Assembly (NCBI RefSeq): GCF_014698045.1
Contig: NZ_JACJSE010000030.1
Location: forward strand, 15,431-79,430
Direction: 5' to 3'
Source: Aulosira sp. FACHB-615
GTDB lineage: Bacteria > Cyanobacteriota > Cyanobacteriia > Cyanobacteriales > Nostocaceae
DNA: 64,000 nt
The notes beneath the pieces were generated by a model. The model made no database searches, was not told the origin of the DNA, and was given only the letters and a program-made list of their open reading frames with translations. Of the stretch, positions 9,701-18,313 are shown one piece after another; position 1 is the first letter of the stretch, and each line of letters opens with the position of its first letter. A program made the translations under genes and the position numbers.

Positions 9701-11902
9701 TCACTGAGTTGGTAATTTTGGATGTTCCTTGGAGTATTTTGCTACTAAGCCCGAAATTTCTGGGTTGTAAAGTCGCAGATAATTCCAATAATTACCAAAA
9801 ACTTGACGGACGTAATTTTTAGTTTCATCAAAGGGAATTTCTTCGACAAATTCATCAGGGTCTTCTTTGGGTAAAGTTTGCAACCATTTAGAAACATTAC
9901 CAGGGCCAGCATTGTAACTCGCTATAGCCAGCAATGAATTATTCCCATACTTTTGATGAGTATAATCCAAATACAATGTACCCACACTAATGTTGTCATT
10001 GGGAACTGTTAAATCAAAGTTTTTCCCATCTAAATTATTTTTTGAAGCAATCCATTGACCAGTGCTGGGTAACACTTGCATCAGTCCAACAGCACCAGCC
10101 ACTGATTTAATTTCCGGCTCAAATCGTGATTCTTGACGAATTAATCCTGTAACTAGTAAGGGATTTAGTTTACGTTCGGCAGACCATTTTTCAATTTCTT
10201 TGAGATAAGGAAATGGATAGCGGGCTTGCCAGTAAGTGATTTGTTTACTTAAGGCTTGATATTGTTCTTTTTCTGCGGCTGTTTCTCTATCTTCCAACTT
10301 AGAAATAATATCTATTCCCGAAAGATTTTCGCCCCTAGCTAGACGCATCAAACCTTCAGTAAATTGTTCGGCAACTGAGGGCTGTTTTTTATTCAAAAAT
10401 TCTGTTTCCCATTGCAACCAAGCATCACGGTCTTGAGCTAATAAATATAATTCTTTAAAGGTCTCAGAACCGGCGGTGGGAATTGGGCGCAGGCGCGGCA
10501 CAACTTCCGGGTTGAGGTCGCGGACATTGTTAAAGTTGCCGACATTCAGCCCCAGAATATTAGCCGATCGCCAGGCATAATAAGACTGAGGAAACTGGCT
10601 AACTACATACTCAAAGGCTGATTTGGCTTCTTGTTGTTTGCCGAGTCTAACCGCCCATTTTCCTACCCAAAACCCGGCTCTGGGAGCCAAAATGCTGTTC
10701 GGGTTATTGGTGGTAATTGGTTGCGCCCATTCCCAAGCTGTGACGTAATCTCTGGCTTTGGCTTTATCTAGGGCAATTTTCCAGCGATATTCTGCCGCTT
10801 CATCAGAGTCACCATACTTGCCTAGTAGTAAATCCCAGGCTTGTTGTGCCGATTTTTGATCATTCAGCCCTACGAGAATTTTGGCTTTGGTGGCTAGGGC
10901 GGTGGGGGCTTGTTCGGGGAATTGGGCAATGACTTGATTGAGGTATGGTATGGCATCTTGGCGAGTTTTAGCCATATCTGCCAAACGTAACAATGCGGTT
11001 CCCGTTTCTTCGGCTTTGGGGAATTGCTGGACTAATTGCTTGTAGGAGGCGATCGCTTTTTCTCTTTCTTGGCTTTGTCCACCTATTTGTAAGCCGCGCC
11101 CTATCCTGTAGAGAGTTTGGGCAGTTTTGGGTGCTTTTGTATAAGCGATCGCAGCTTTCCGAAATTGTGTATTTTCCCAATAAGCTGTGCCAATAGTCTC
11201 CCAATCGGCGGGTTTGAGGTTGGGCTGTTTTACCAATTGATCTAATATGCCCACGATTCCTGCCTGATTGTAGGCATATTTCGCCAAAATTAATTTTAAC
11301 TGGGGCTGATTGGGATTTTTTTGCAATCGCTGGCGAATAATTTCCCAGGTGAGGGGATGGGAAGGAAATTGGGCGATCGCCCGATCTTGAGATTCTGGTT
11401 GACCGATTAAATATAATGCTTTCGCCGCCGCCGCTTCTTTGGGATATGCTTTCAGGACTTTTTGGCGCAAATCGGAAGCTTTGCCTTGTTCACCTAACAA
11501 GTCCTGTGCTTGGGCTTGTTTCAGCAAGATGTATGGCGCTAATACAGGATAGTCTTTTTCTAATCCCGTCAATAAATCTAGGGCTGCTTGAGCATCTCTG
11601 GTTTCAAGTAAATCACTGGCTAACAGATAGCGGGCGCGATTTCGGTCTGCTGAAGCCGAGCCTTTAGCGATCGCTTCTAATTTTGCGGCTCTTTCCACTG
11701 GTGATTGTGCCACCAATGGGAACACAGCCGATTTGACTTTGTTGGCTTCTGATAGTTCGTCTGACTGAGTTTGATTTATTTTCAGCCATTGAGCCACTGT
11801 TTTGCCAATCTCCGGTGCTGACACCATTGCGCCAGCCGAAAAGGCGAAAACTGCCGCGCCAATAATTATAGGAACTTGGTTTTTTTTAAGTTGCTTCAGC
11901 AT
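9701..11902 (-). CDS. Soluble lytic murein transglycosylase-like protein (Slt type)
   Basis: About 733 residues. A signal anchor (IIIGAAVFAFSAGAMVSA) is followed by a long TPR-like helical superhelix (about residues 50-560) and a C-terminal SLT domain (about 575-700) with the catalytic-Glu motif RQESRFEPEI, then VGLMQVLPST and ASYNAGPG. The enzyme cleaves glycan strands of peptidoglycan to 1,6-anhydro-muropeptides in the periplasm. I chose the ATG at 11902 (MLKQLKKNQ) because it places the hydrophobic segment at a normal distance from the N-terminus; an in-frame ATG at 11947 would add 15 residues. Neither start has a clear ribosome-binding site. Confidence 0.85.
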   Translation of the reverse strand: MLKQLKKNQVPIIIGAAVFAFSAGAMVSAPEIGKTVAQWLKINQTQSDELSEANKVKSAVFPLVAQSPVERAAKLEAIAKGSASADRNRARYLLASDLLETRDAQAALDLLTGLEKDYPVLAPYILLKQAQAQDLLGEQGKASDLRQKVLKAYPKEAAAAKALYLIGQPESQDRAIAQFPSHPLTWEIIRQRLQKNPNQPQLKLILAKYAYNQAGIVGILDQLVKQPNLKPADWETIGTAYWENTQFRKAAIAYTKAPKTAQTLYRIGRGLQIGGQSQEREKAIASYKQLVQQFPKAEETGTALLRLADMAKTRQDAIPYLNQVIAQFPEQAPTALATKAKILVGLNDQKSAQQAWDLLLGKYGDSDEAAEYRWKIALDKAKARDYVTAWEWAQPITTNNPNSILAPRAGFWVGKWAVRLGKQQEAKSAFEYVVSQFPQSYYAWRSANILGLNVGNFNNVRDLNPEVVPRLRPIPTAGSETFKELYLLAQDRDAWLQWETEFLNKKQPSVAEQFTEGLMRLARGENLSGIDIISKLEDRETAAEKEQYQALSKQITYWQARYPFPYLKEIEKWSAERKLNPLLVTGLIRQESRFEPEIKSVAGAVGLMQVLPSTGQWIASKNNLDGKNFDLTVPNDNISVGTLYLDYTHQKYGNNSLLAIASYNAGPGNVSKWLQTLPKEDPDEFVEEIPFDETKNYVRQVFGNYWNYLRLYNPEISGLVAKYSKEHPKLPTQ

Positions 11903-11947
11903 TGATACTCGCTGAAAATTTTTGATGAATTTTTGAAACTCTAGCAT

Positions 11948-12342
11948 TGTTAGCTAGAAGTGTTAGCAATTTTTAATTTTTGCAACTTTCTAATTTTACA
12001 TAAGGACTTCCCATAATACATCTATTTTATTTATTCAGCCATAATCTATACATAGCAGGAATGTGAGCCAATTTTATTGGTAGTTGATCCTACAGAATTC
12101 AGAATTCAGTATAGATTATCAGCCCAGCCGTAGATGAAGAAAAAAGTTTAACACCACTCACAAGGCAAAAGTCAAACAATTTTGGATTTTAGATTTGCGA
12201 TTTTAGATTAAATCCAAAATCCAAAATCCAAAATCTAAAATTCGGAGGATCAAAAGAAAGAATATTCATCCCACAAGCCTTTTAGCAATTTCTTATGGTC
12301 ACTGAGCGTACTTGTACTGAGCGCAGCCGAAGTGTGGTCTGT
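11948..12342. repeat. Intergenic region with folded AATCCAAA repeats
   Basis: No gene seen. At about 12181-12242, ATTTTAGATT-type sequence is followed by several copies of AATCCAAA and then AAATCTAAAAT, giving a foldback typical of Nostoc intergenic repeats. The same words reappear at 30660-30692. Near 12305-12335 there is GTACTGAGCGCAGCCGAAGTG, a dispersed motif also present in variant form near 16570 and, inverted, near 55862. Confidence 0.5.
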
Positions 12343-13671
12343 TTATTTTCGCCGACCTGTACTAGTTATACCCAGCTTATTATGAGAGAGAAATTTCATT
12401 TTCTGCCAAATGGGTAATAAATCCTCTTGAAAAACTTCCCTCCAAGAAGGATGACACTGTTCAATATATTGGCGAGCCGCTTGACTCACACCATCGCGCA
12501 TCTGCAAATCTTGGAGATAAGGTTTCAGCGCCTCTGCCCAAGCTTGGGGACTAGAATTTGTAATCACAATGCCATCTCTATCAGGCTGTTGGATAAACTG
12601 CACACTGCCACTATGGGCGGATACAAATACAGGTAGTCCTGATGATTTTGCTTCTAACACCACGTTCGGAGATATTTCACTATCGGAGGGAAAGACAAAC
12701 ATATCTGCACTGGCGTAAATCCAAGCAAGGCTTTCTTGGGGTAACACACCGGTTAGGGTGATATGGGGTGCTAAAAGTTGCTGTATCTTGGCTTTGGCAG
12801 TGCCTTCACCCACAATCAAGACGTGTAAAGCATATCCTTGGTCTAGCAATTGACAGGCAGCTTGAGCTAAGGTCATGATGCGTTTACTCTCGTCTACCCG
12901 TCCGACAAACAACAGTACCGGGACTTCTGGCGGGATACCAAAGGTAGTTTGTAAAAGAGCGCGATCGCGGTGTTGGGGGTGAAATCGCTGCTGATCTATC
13001 CCTCTCCGTAGTCGAGACAAGCGCGACTGAGAGACAAATTTTTGCATCACCGGGAAATCTTCTGGTTTGGAGAGCAACACCCAATCACTATCGCTAATCA
13101 ACTTGTGCCAGCGCCGCATCATTTGTTGTTCTAGGCGCTCACCTAATTTCCACCGTTCCCATATCAAATTGACTAACCATTCCCAAACCAAAATCCGGCG
13201 AATAATCTCTTGAGAGTAAATCCGTGTAAAACTGCCTAAATCTGTGTGAGTGGAACATACCAAAGGAACTTTGTACCGTTGCGCTATCCAGTGGGCTGTG
13301 CGTGCAAAACTAAAGGCACTGGTAATGTGTAAAACATCGTGCTGTCGCAGTTGCCAAACTAAACCTAAATGGTAGGGCGATAAGTCGGTATTGCGAGAAC
13401 GTTCATGGAGAAATGGTATGTGCTTAGTTCCCAACATCGGTGGCAAGATGCGGTAACGTACATTCGGCGCGATCGCTATTTCTTGGGGCTTATTTCCCAG
13501 GTAATAAATTGTTAAGTCTATCTGGGGAAAATCAATTGCCGCTTCCGCAAATCTTTCCCAACATTTCACATGACCGCCGGCATACAATCCCCACTCTAAA
13601 TCCACGAGTATTCCAACTGATAGGGAATGTTGTCCAACAATTGCCTCTCTAGACTTTTGTTGTCTTACCAC
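12343..13671 (-). CDS. Glycosyltransferase family 4
   Basis: A 442-residue GT-B glycosyltransferase. The N-terminal half has the acceptor-domain opening SVGILVDLEWGLYAGGH. The C-terminal half has the nucleotide-sugar domain with VPVLLFVGRVDESKR and the EX7E motif in SDSEISPNVVLEAKSSGLPV. Such enzymes transfer a sugar from an NDP-sugar to lipid or polysaccharide; the substrate is not evident. The start is GTG; no ATG lies near it. It is transcribed divergently from the radical SAM gene. A specific lipid-glycosylating role cannot be assigned. Confidence 0.85.
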   Translation of the reverse strand: MVRQQKSREAIVGQHSLSVGILVDLEWGLYAGGHVKCWERFAEAAIDFPQIDLTIYYLGNKPQEIAIAPNVRYRILPPMLGTKHIPFLHERSRNTDLSPYHLGLVWQLRQHDVLHITSAFSFARTAHWIAQRYKVPLVCSTHTDLGSFTRIYSQEIIRRILVWEWLVNLIWERWKLGERLEQQMMRRWHKLISDSDWVLLSKPEDFPVMQKFVSQSRLSRLRRGIDQQRFHPQHRDRALLQTTFGIPPEVPVLLFVGRVDESKRIMTLAQAACQLLDQGYALHVLIVGEGTAKAKIQQLLAPHITLTGVLPQESLAWIYASADMFVFPSDSEISPNVVLEAKSSGLPVFVSAHSGSVQFIQQPDRDGIVITNSSPQAWAEALKPYLQDLQMRDGVSQAARQYIEQCHPSWREVFQEDLLPIWQKMKFLSHNKLGITSTGRRK

Positions 13672-14147
13672 TTGTTTAGCCTACTGTAATGCTTTGGACT
13701 TTAATATTGCTGTTCACTGGTAATTGGCAGCCATCATACTGATAATTATTTGCTGTTTTTAATACCAGTTGCTTGGGGTAATTATTGAAGAGAATATTAC
13801 TTTCTACCTTGTAGTAAATACGTAGGTAATAGATGCTGCTGGGAAAATCGTTCTTGTCTGGAAGTGGCGCGGCTGAAGACAATAGAGCGCGATCGCTACC
13901 ATCTCCCCCGGCAGGATACCAAAGAAAATCAATCAAATTCATGACAGACCCTTATATGATTGCATTAAAAAACAACAGGATGAGAATCTGTCTTGTCCAT
14001 GCCCAATCATGTGGTGATTTTAGAAAAATGTGTATATTTGGACAGTTACAGAATTTTAAAATATCACAGTAAGTTATTTGAAATTACAGCTAATTTGACA
14101 ATTTATTTGCAAAATTAGCTGCTATTTTCTTTGGTGAAAAATTAACA
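13672..14147. other. Intergenic region between divergent genes
   Basis: Separates the divergent glycosyltransferase and radical SAM genes and presumably contains both promoters. It is AT-rich and contains one HIP1-like GCGATCGC near 13888. Short open frames on both strands lack good starts and family features, so no gene is called. No clear consensus promoter was found. Confidence 0.4.
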
Positions 14148-15791
14148 ATGACTGTGCAGTTAAAGTCTTTTCAGAACCAAACTCCTGTAGCGACTGATTT
14201 GGCATCTGCTCCTAACCCGAAAAAAGCCCGCTACGTTCCTTTACATCATCGACGCATTCTTTGTATCTTCCCCAAATACAGTCGCTCTTTCGGCACGTTT
14301 CATCATGCTTATCCACTAATGGGAAATGTCCGGGCTTTTATGCCACCCCAAGGGATTTTAATTGTGGCTGCTTATTTGCCACAAGAATGGGAAGTACGCT
14401 TTATTGATGAGAATTTACACCCAGCCAAAACATCTGATTATCAATGGGCGGATGTGGTGATTGTCAGTGGGATGCACATCCAAAAACCGCAGATTAATCA
14501 CATTAACCAACTGGCGCATCAGCAAGGCAAAATTACTGTTTTAGGCGGACCTTCGGTGTCTGGTTGTCCAGAATATTATCCAGATTTTGATATTTTACAT
14601 TTGGGTGAATTAGGCGATGCCAGCGATCGCATGATTGAGTATCTCGACCAACACCACCAACGTCCGCCACAACAAATTCGCTTTGAAACCAAGGAACGTT
14701 TACCCCTGAGTGAATTTCCCACCCCCGCTTATCATTTGGTGAATCTGAATCATTATTTCTTAGCCAATGTCCAGTTTTCTAGCGGCTGTCCTTATCGCTG
14801 CGAATTTTGTGATATTCCTGAACTTTACGGTAGAAGCCCACGGATGAAGACCCCAGCGCAAGTATTGGCAGAACTAGATGCGATGCTGGAATCTGGCAAT
14901 ATCGGCGCAGTATATTTTGTGGATGATAACTTTGTAGGCGATCGCCGCGCCACAATGCAGCTATTACCCCACTTAATTGACTGGCAACAGCGCAACGGTT
15001 ATCCCATTCAATTTGCCTGTGAAGCCACCCTGAACCTCGCGCAAAGTCCAAAACTCCTGGAGATGATGCGCGAAGCTTACTTTTGTACAGTGTTTTGCGG
15101 TATCGAAACCCCAGACACAGAGGCGCTGCAATCAATTTCTAAAGTGCAGAATCTCAGTATGCCAATTTTAGAAGCGATTCAGGTTTTGAATAGCTATGGT
15201 ATGGAAGTTGTTTCAGGCATCATCATCGGCTTAGATACAGATACACCAGAAACCGCAGACCGCATCCTCGAATTTATTCGGCTGTCACAAATTCCGATGT
15301 TGACAATTAACTTACTTCATGCTTTACCCAGAACTCCTTTATGGCGGAGATTAGAAGCCGAAGGGCGACTCGTATTTGATGACAGCCGAGAATCAAATGT
15401 CGAGTTTTTGATGCCATATCAGCAAGTTGTGGAAATGTGGCGACGTTGTATCACTGAAGCATATCAGCCAGAATTTTTATATCAGCGATTTGCCTACAAC
15501 ATGGAACATACTTACCCCAACCGCATCGCTGTACCCAATAGTCCGGCGCGGACTTCCTGGGCAAATATTCGCAAAGGGTTAACTTATTTAACTAATATTT
15601 TGTTGCGTGTGGGTGTATTTGGTAACTATCGCCAAACTTTTTGGCAAATGGCTAAACCAGCACTCAAATCAGGGAATATAGAGTCCTTAATTCACGTTGG
15701 ACTAGTGGGACATCATCTGATTCAGTTTGCCCAAGACTGTGCCGCACAAACAGAATCAGCCTCGTTTTATTCCCAAAAAATCCGTAATTAA
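14148..15791 (+). CDS. hpnP: B12-binding radical SAM protein, probable hopanoid C-2 methylase HpnP
   Basis: A 547-residue protein with an N-terminal cobalamin-binding Rossmann-like domain (about residues 25-170; FMPPQGILIVAAYLP, GGPSVSG) and a radical SAM barrel (about 200-420) with the [4Fe-4S] motif CPYRCEFCD. A C-terminal DUF4070-like region follows. HpnP uses SAM and cobalamin to methylate hopanoids at C-2 in the membrane. The opening RSFGTFHHAYPLMG and GMHIQKPQ agree with my memory of HpnP, but related B12-radical SAM methylases share much of this, so the substrate is inference. No other hopanoid gene is in the window. Confidence 0.65.
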   Translation: MTVQLKSFQNQTPVATDLASAPNPKKARYVPLHHRRILCIFPKYSRSFGTFHHAYPLMGNVRAFMPPQGILIVAAYLPQEWEVRFIDENLHPAKTSDYQWADVVIVSGMHIQKPQINHINQLAHQQGKITVLGGPSVSGCPEYYPDFDILHLGELGDASDRMIEYLDQHHQRPPQQIRFETKERLPLSEFPTPAYHLVNLNHYFLANVQFSSGCPYRCEFCDIPELYGRSPRMKTPAQVLAELDAMLESGNIGAVYFVDDNFVGDRRATMQLLPHLIDWQQRNGYPIQFACEATLNLAQSPKLLEMMREAYFCTVFCGIETPDTEALQSISKVQNLSMPILEAIQVLNSYGMEVVSGIIIGLDTDTPETADRILEFIRLSQIPMLTINLLHALPRTPLWRRLEAEGRLVFDDSRESNVEFLMPYQQVVEMWRRCITEAYQPEFLYQRFAYNMEHTYPNRIAVPNSPARTSWANIRKGLTYLTNILLRVGVFGNYRQTFWQMAKPALKSGNIESLIHVGLVGHHLIQFAQDCAAQTESASFYSQKIRN

Positions 15792-16087
15792 CTTATAAAA
15801 CCTTGGAGTTCAAGGTAGTGATTTGGGGTGGGAGTAGGGAGTAGGGAATGGGGAGTAGGAATACTATTTCTGAAAACAACTTAGTATCTAAACCCACACA
15901 CCCATAAACCCCTTCACCCCATAAACCCCTGATTAAAACAAAAATCTTGAGCCATAATCACTAAAGTCTGTCAACCTATAACAGCAAGGCTACGAAAACT
16001 GTCTAGCTCTGTTAACATTTTTGATAATTTCCTAACTTAGTGAGGAAATAGAGAAAAGCGATCGCCTTAACATTATGGAGGAGTGAA

Positions 16088-16519
16088 ATGGGACTGAGCG
16101 ACCAACTTTTAAACTCAGACAAAAAAGCAATGGTTGTTGATGACTGTTGCCAACTTTTAGAATCACAAATCACTTCTAAGTCAGGTCTTAGCGGTATTGC
16201 ACTCAAAACTGCCTATGGAGTATTGAAAGGCGTTAAGCCCGGATATATCCCTTATGCTGTTGAGCAACTTCTACCAGAATGCTTTACAGCACTTGATCCA
16301 ATGTGGCATGAAGGCTTACAAAATGGTGATCCAGTGAAGCATCTCACTAGTAATAAATCTCGCACAGCAGATGCACTCTTGAGTGTTACTGATGCCAGGG
16401 TGAAGAAGGTAACACGGCCTATTGTGCGAGGAACTTATGAAAAACTCAGAGGTTCAGCAAAACCATATATAGAAGAAGCTGTACCCGATTTTGCCCAAGT
16501 AATTAAGAAGTACGCTTAA
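16088..16519 (+). CDS. DUF6918-like conserved protein
   Basis: A 143-residue soluble protein with the features SKSGLSGIALKTAYGVLKGV, VKPGYIPYAVEQLLPE and a C-terminal helix of basic and acidic residues. It resembles a small family of unknown function found in actinobacteria and cyanobacteria (DUF6918, from memory). A strong ribosome-binding site (GGAGGAG, 5 bases before ATG) fixes the start and suggests good expression. It stands alone: the nearest genes are 296 bp upstream and convergent rpiA downstream. Confidence 0.7.
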   Translation: MGLSDQLLNSDKKAMVVDDCCQLLESQITSKSGLSGIALKTAYGVLKGVKPGYIPYAVEQLLPECFTALDPMWHEGLQNGDPVKHLTSNKSRTADALLSVTDARVKKVTRPIVRGTYEKLRGSAKPYIEEAVPDFAQVIKKYA

Positions 16520-16685
16520 TTTGAGTGCTTAATTTGAGTGCTGAGTGCTGAGTAATGAGTGCTGAGTGTGTACACTGAGCGTAGTCGAAGTGTGAGTGTT
16601 GAGTACAGAATCGGCTATTTCAAAATAGGGAAGGATGGGGTGTAAAAACTCTTACACTCCTACACCCTTCAACCCTTACACCCTT
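16520..16685. repeat. GTGCTGA heptamer repeats in a convergent gap
   Basis: Between the convergent DUF6918-like gene and rpiA lie several copies of GTGCTGA-type heptamers (16534-16610), a typical short tandemly repeated repeat, followed by a TACACCC-rich run (16650-16685). No T-run terminator was recognised. Confidence 0.6.
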
Positions 16686-17399
16686 TTACAACTGCCTAAC
16701 TACTGGCTGACCATCTACCACTTCGCCAACTAAAACGACATCTGCACAGTTAACAAAGATGCCGTTTTCTAAAACGCCAGGAATATTATTGAGGATTTTT
16801 TCTAAATTCACTGGGTCATCAATGGAGTCGAATCTGACATCTAGGACAAAGTTACCTTGGTCGGTGATGACTGGCCCAGCTTTTTTTACACCCATACGTA
16901 GTTCTGGTTTACCGCCAAGTTGTTTAATGGCATTAGTCACAGGTGTAATTGCCATTGGGATAACTTCGACGGGAACTGCAAACACAGAACCCAAGCGATC
17001 GACTAGCTTACCACTGTCTACCACCACAACAAATTGTTTGGCTAGATAATCAACTACTTTTTCGCGGGTATGGGCTGCGCCGCCACCTTTAATCAAATTC
17101 TTTTGGGGGTCAACTTCATCTGCCCCATCAATAGCAATATCAATGTGGTCAACAGCATCTAAAGTGGTGAGAGGTACACCATATTCTTTGGCTAATACTT
17201 CCGATTGAAAAGAAGTAGGAATCCCGACAATATCTGTGAGTTCACCAGATTTCAGGCGATCGCCTAAATACTGAATTGTATACGCTGTTGTTGAACCCGT
17301 ACCTAAACCGACAATTGAACCTGATTTTACTAGTAGGGCTGCGGCTTTACCAACCTCTTGCTTCATTAACTTTACAGGATCTGTTGCGGTCATTCCCAA
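16686..17399 (-). CDS. rpiA: Ribose-5-phosphate isomerase A
   Basis: 237 residues, the usual length. It interconverts ribose 5-phosphate and ribulose 5-phosphate in the Calvin cycle and pentose phosphate pathway, in the cytosol. Visible signatures are GLGTGSTTAYTIQYLG (phosphate-binding), IDGADEVDP (catalytic region) and KGGGAAHTREKVVDYLA. The start ATG is close to a second Met (MGMTATDP). It is monocistronic, with the ParD-like gene 140 bp upstream on the same strand. Confidence 0.96.
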   Translation of the reverse strand: MGMTATDPVKLMKQEVGKAAALLVKSGSIVGLGTGSTTAYTIQYLGDRLKSGELTDIVGIPTSFQSEVLAKEYGVPLTTLDAVDHIDIAIDGADEVDPQKNLIKGGGAAHTREKVVDYLAKQFVVVVDSGKLVDRLGSVFAVPVEVIPMAITPVTNAIKQLGGKPELRMGVKKAGPVITDQGNFVLDVRFDSIDDPVNLEKILNNIPGVLENGIFVNCADVVLVGEVVDGQPVVRQL

Positions 17400-17539
17400 A
17401 ACTCCACAAAAACTGACTATAGTCCATCTTAGAAGGCAGATGACCCTCCATTCGCCTTTTTCTGTGGGAATAATGTGGAAGTTTTCTCTGTTATGGCGAT
17501 CGGCTAAAAAATTAATTCGTAATTAAAACGTCCCACAAA

Positions 17540-17821
17540 TTACGCATCCTTTTGAGAAGCTTGACCTAAACGCCGACGGGCTTCCTGCTTAATAGCTTCT
17601 ATATCTGTATACTGCCCAGCACCACTGTCAATCCCAGCTTGCCAAAGACTACGTAATTCATCAATATTTTGCAACTGTAACAGGCGTTTTTGCTTCCAGT
17701 CTCGTAATGCTTCTCTAATCACTTCACTACTGCTGGCATATTCACCAGATTCTACCGCATTGCGTACAAAAGCGACCATTTCTGGGGTAAGCGCAACACT
17801 AATTTTTTCGACGTTAGACAT
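17540..17821 (-). CDS. ParD-like ribbon-helix-helix antitoxin, orphan
   Basis: 93 residues. The N-terminal half (ISVALTPEMVAFVRNAVESG, then YASSSEVIREALRDWK) is the ParD/CopG ribbon-helix-helix DNA-binding fold; the C-terminal half would wrap a ParE toxin. ParD normally neutralises ParE and autorepresses the operon. The 140 bp downstream on this strand contain no ParE-like frame, so the toxin is absent here. It may be a relic, a regulator, or act on a toxin elsewhere. Confidence 0.85.
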   Translation of the reverse strand: MSNVEKISVALTPEMVAFVRNAVESGEYASSSEVIREALRDWKQKRLLQLQNIDELRSLWQAGIDSGAGQYTDIEAIKQEARRRLGQASQKDA

Positions 17822-17978
17822 AGCTGCACATAAATTTTTACTCTAGAGTAGCAAAAATTCTTACCAAAATCTAAAATTAGACAAATTCCTAAACACAGAC
17901 AAGGAAGAGAAATCATTGAGGATGGCTATAGTTGTTCACGAATGACTTAGGATGGCTAAAAGTATTGGTATTTAGGAA

Positions 17979-18281
17979 ATGCGGTTGATTTTGTACAGTA
18001 AACCTGGTTGTCATTTGTGCGAGGGCTTGCAGGAAAAACTAGAGCAAATTTTAGAGACAGACAATTTGGGTGTTGAGTTAGAAATTCGTGACATTACAAC
18101 TCGTGAAGATTGGTTGCTGGCTTATCAATATGAAGTCCCAGTGCTGGTTTTAGCCAATATCCCCGGTGTAGAAGCTTTTGAACAAGCTCTACCACGTCCT
18201 TCTCCCCGTGCAAATGTCCAGCAAATTCAGCAAATGTTGTGTAAGTATTTATCCAATATCAAAAAAAATGATGCAGAATAA
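17979..18281 (+). CDS. Glutaredoxin-like thiol protein (DUF836 type)
   Basis: 100 residues with a thioredoxin-like fold. The opening RLILYSKPGCHLCEGL carries a CxxC redox motif (CHLC), and VPVL, with the cis-proline, comes near residue 55. Proteins of this type are thiol-disulfide exchange proteins of unknown partner. It ends 32 bp before murE on the same strand, so the two are probably co-transcribed, as is seen for small genes attached to cell-wall operons; a functional link to MurE is not shown. Confidence 0.85.
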   Translation: MRLILYSKPGCHLCEGLQEKLEQILETDNLGVELEIRDITTREDWLLAYQYEVPVLVLANIPGVEAFEQALPRPSPRANVQQIQQMLCKYLSNIKKNDAE

Positions 18282-18313
18282 GCGCAAGATACGAGTGTGG
18301 CGAGGTTCACAAG

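Noticed and set aside
13676..14072. Short frames on both strands between the glycosyltransferase and radical SAM genes
   Set aside because: They overlap each other on opposite strands, lack family features and have no clear translation signals.
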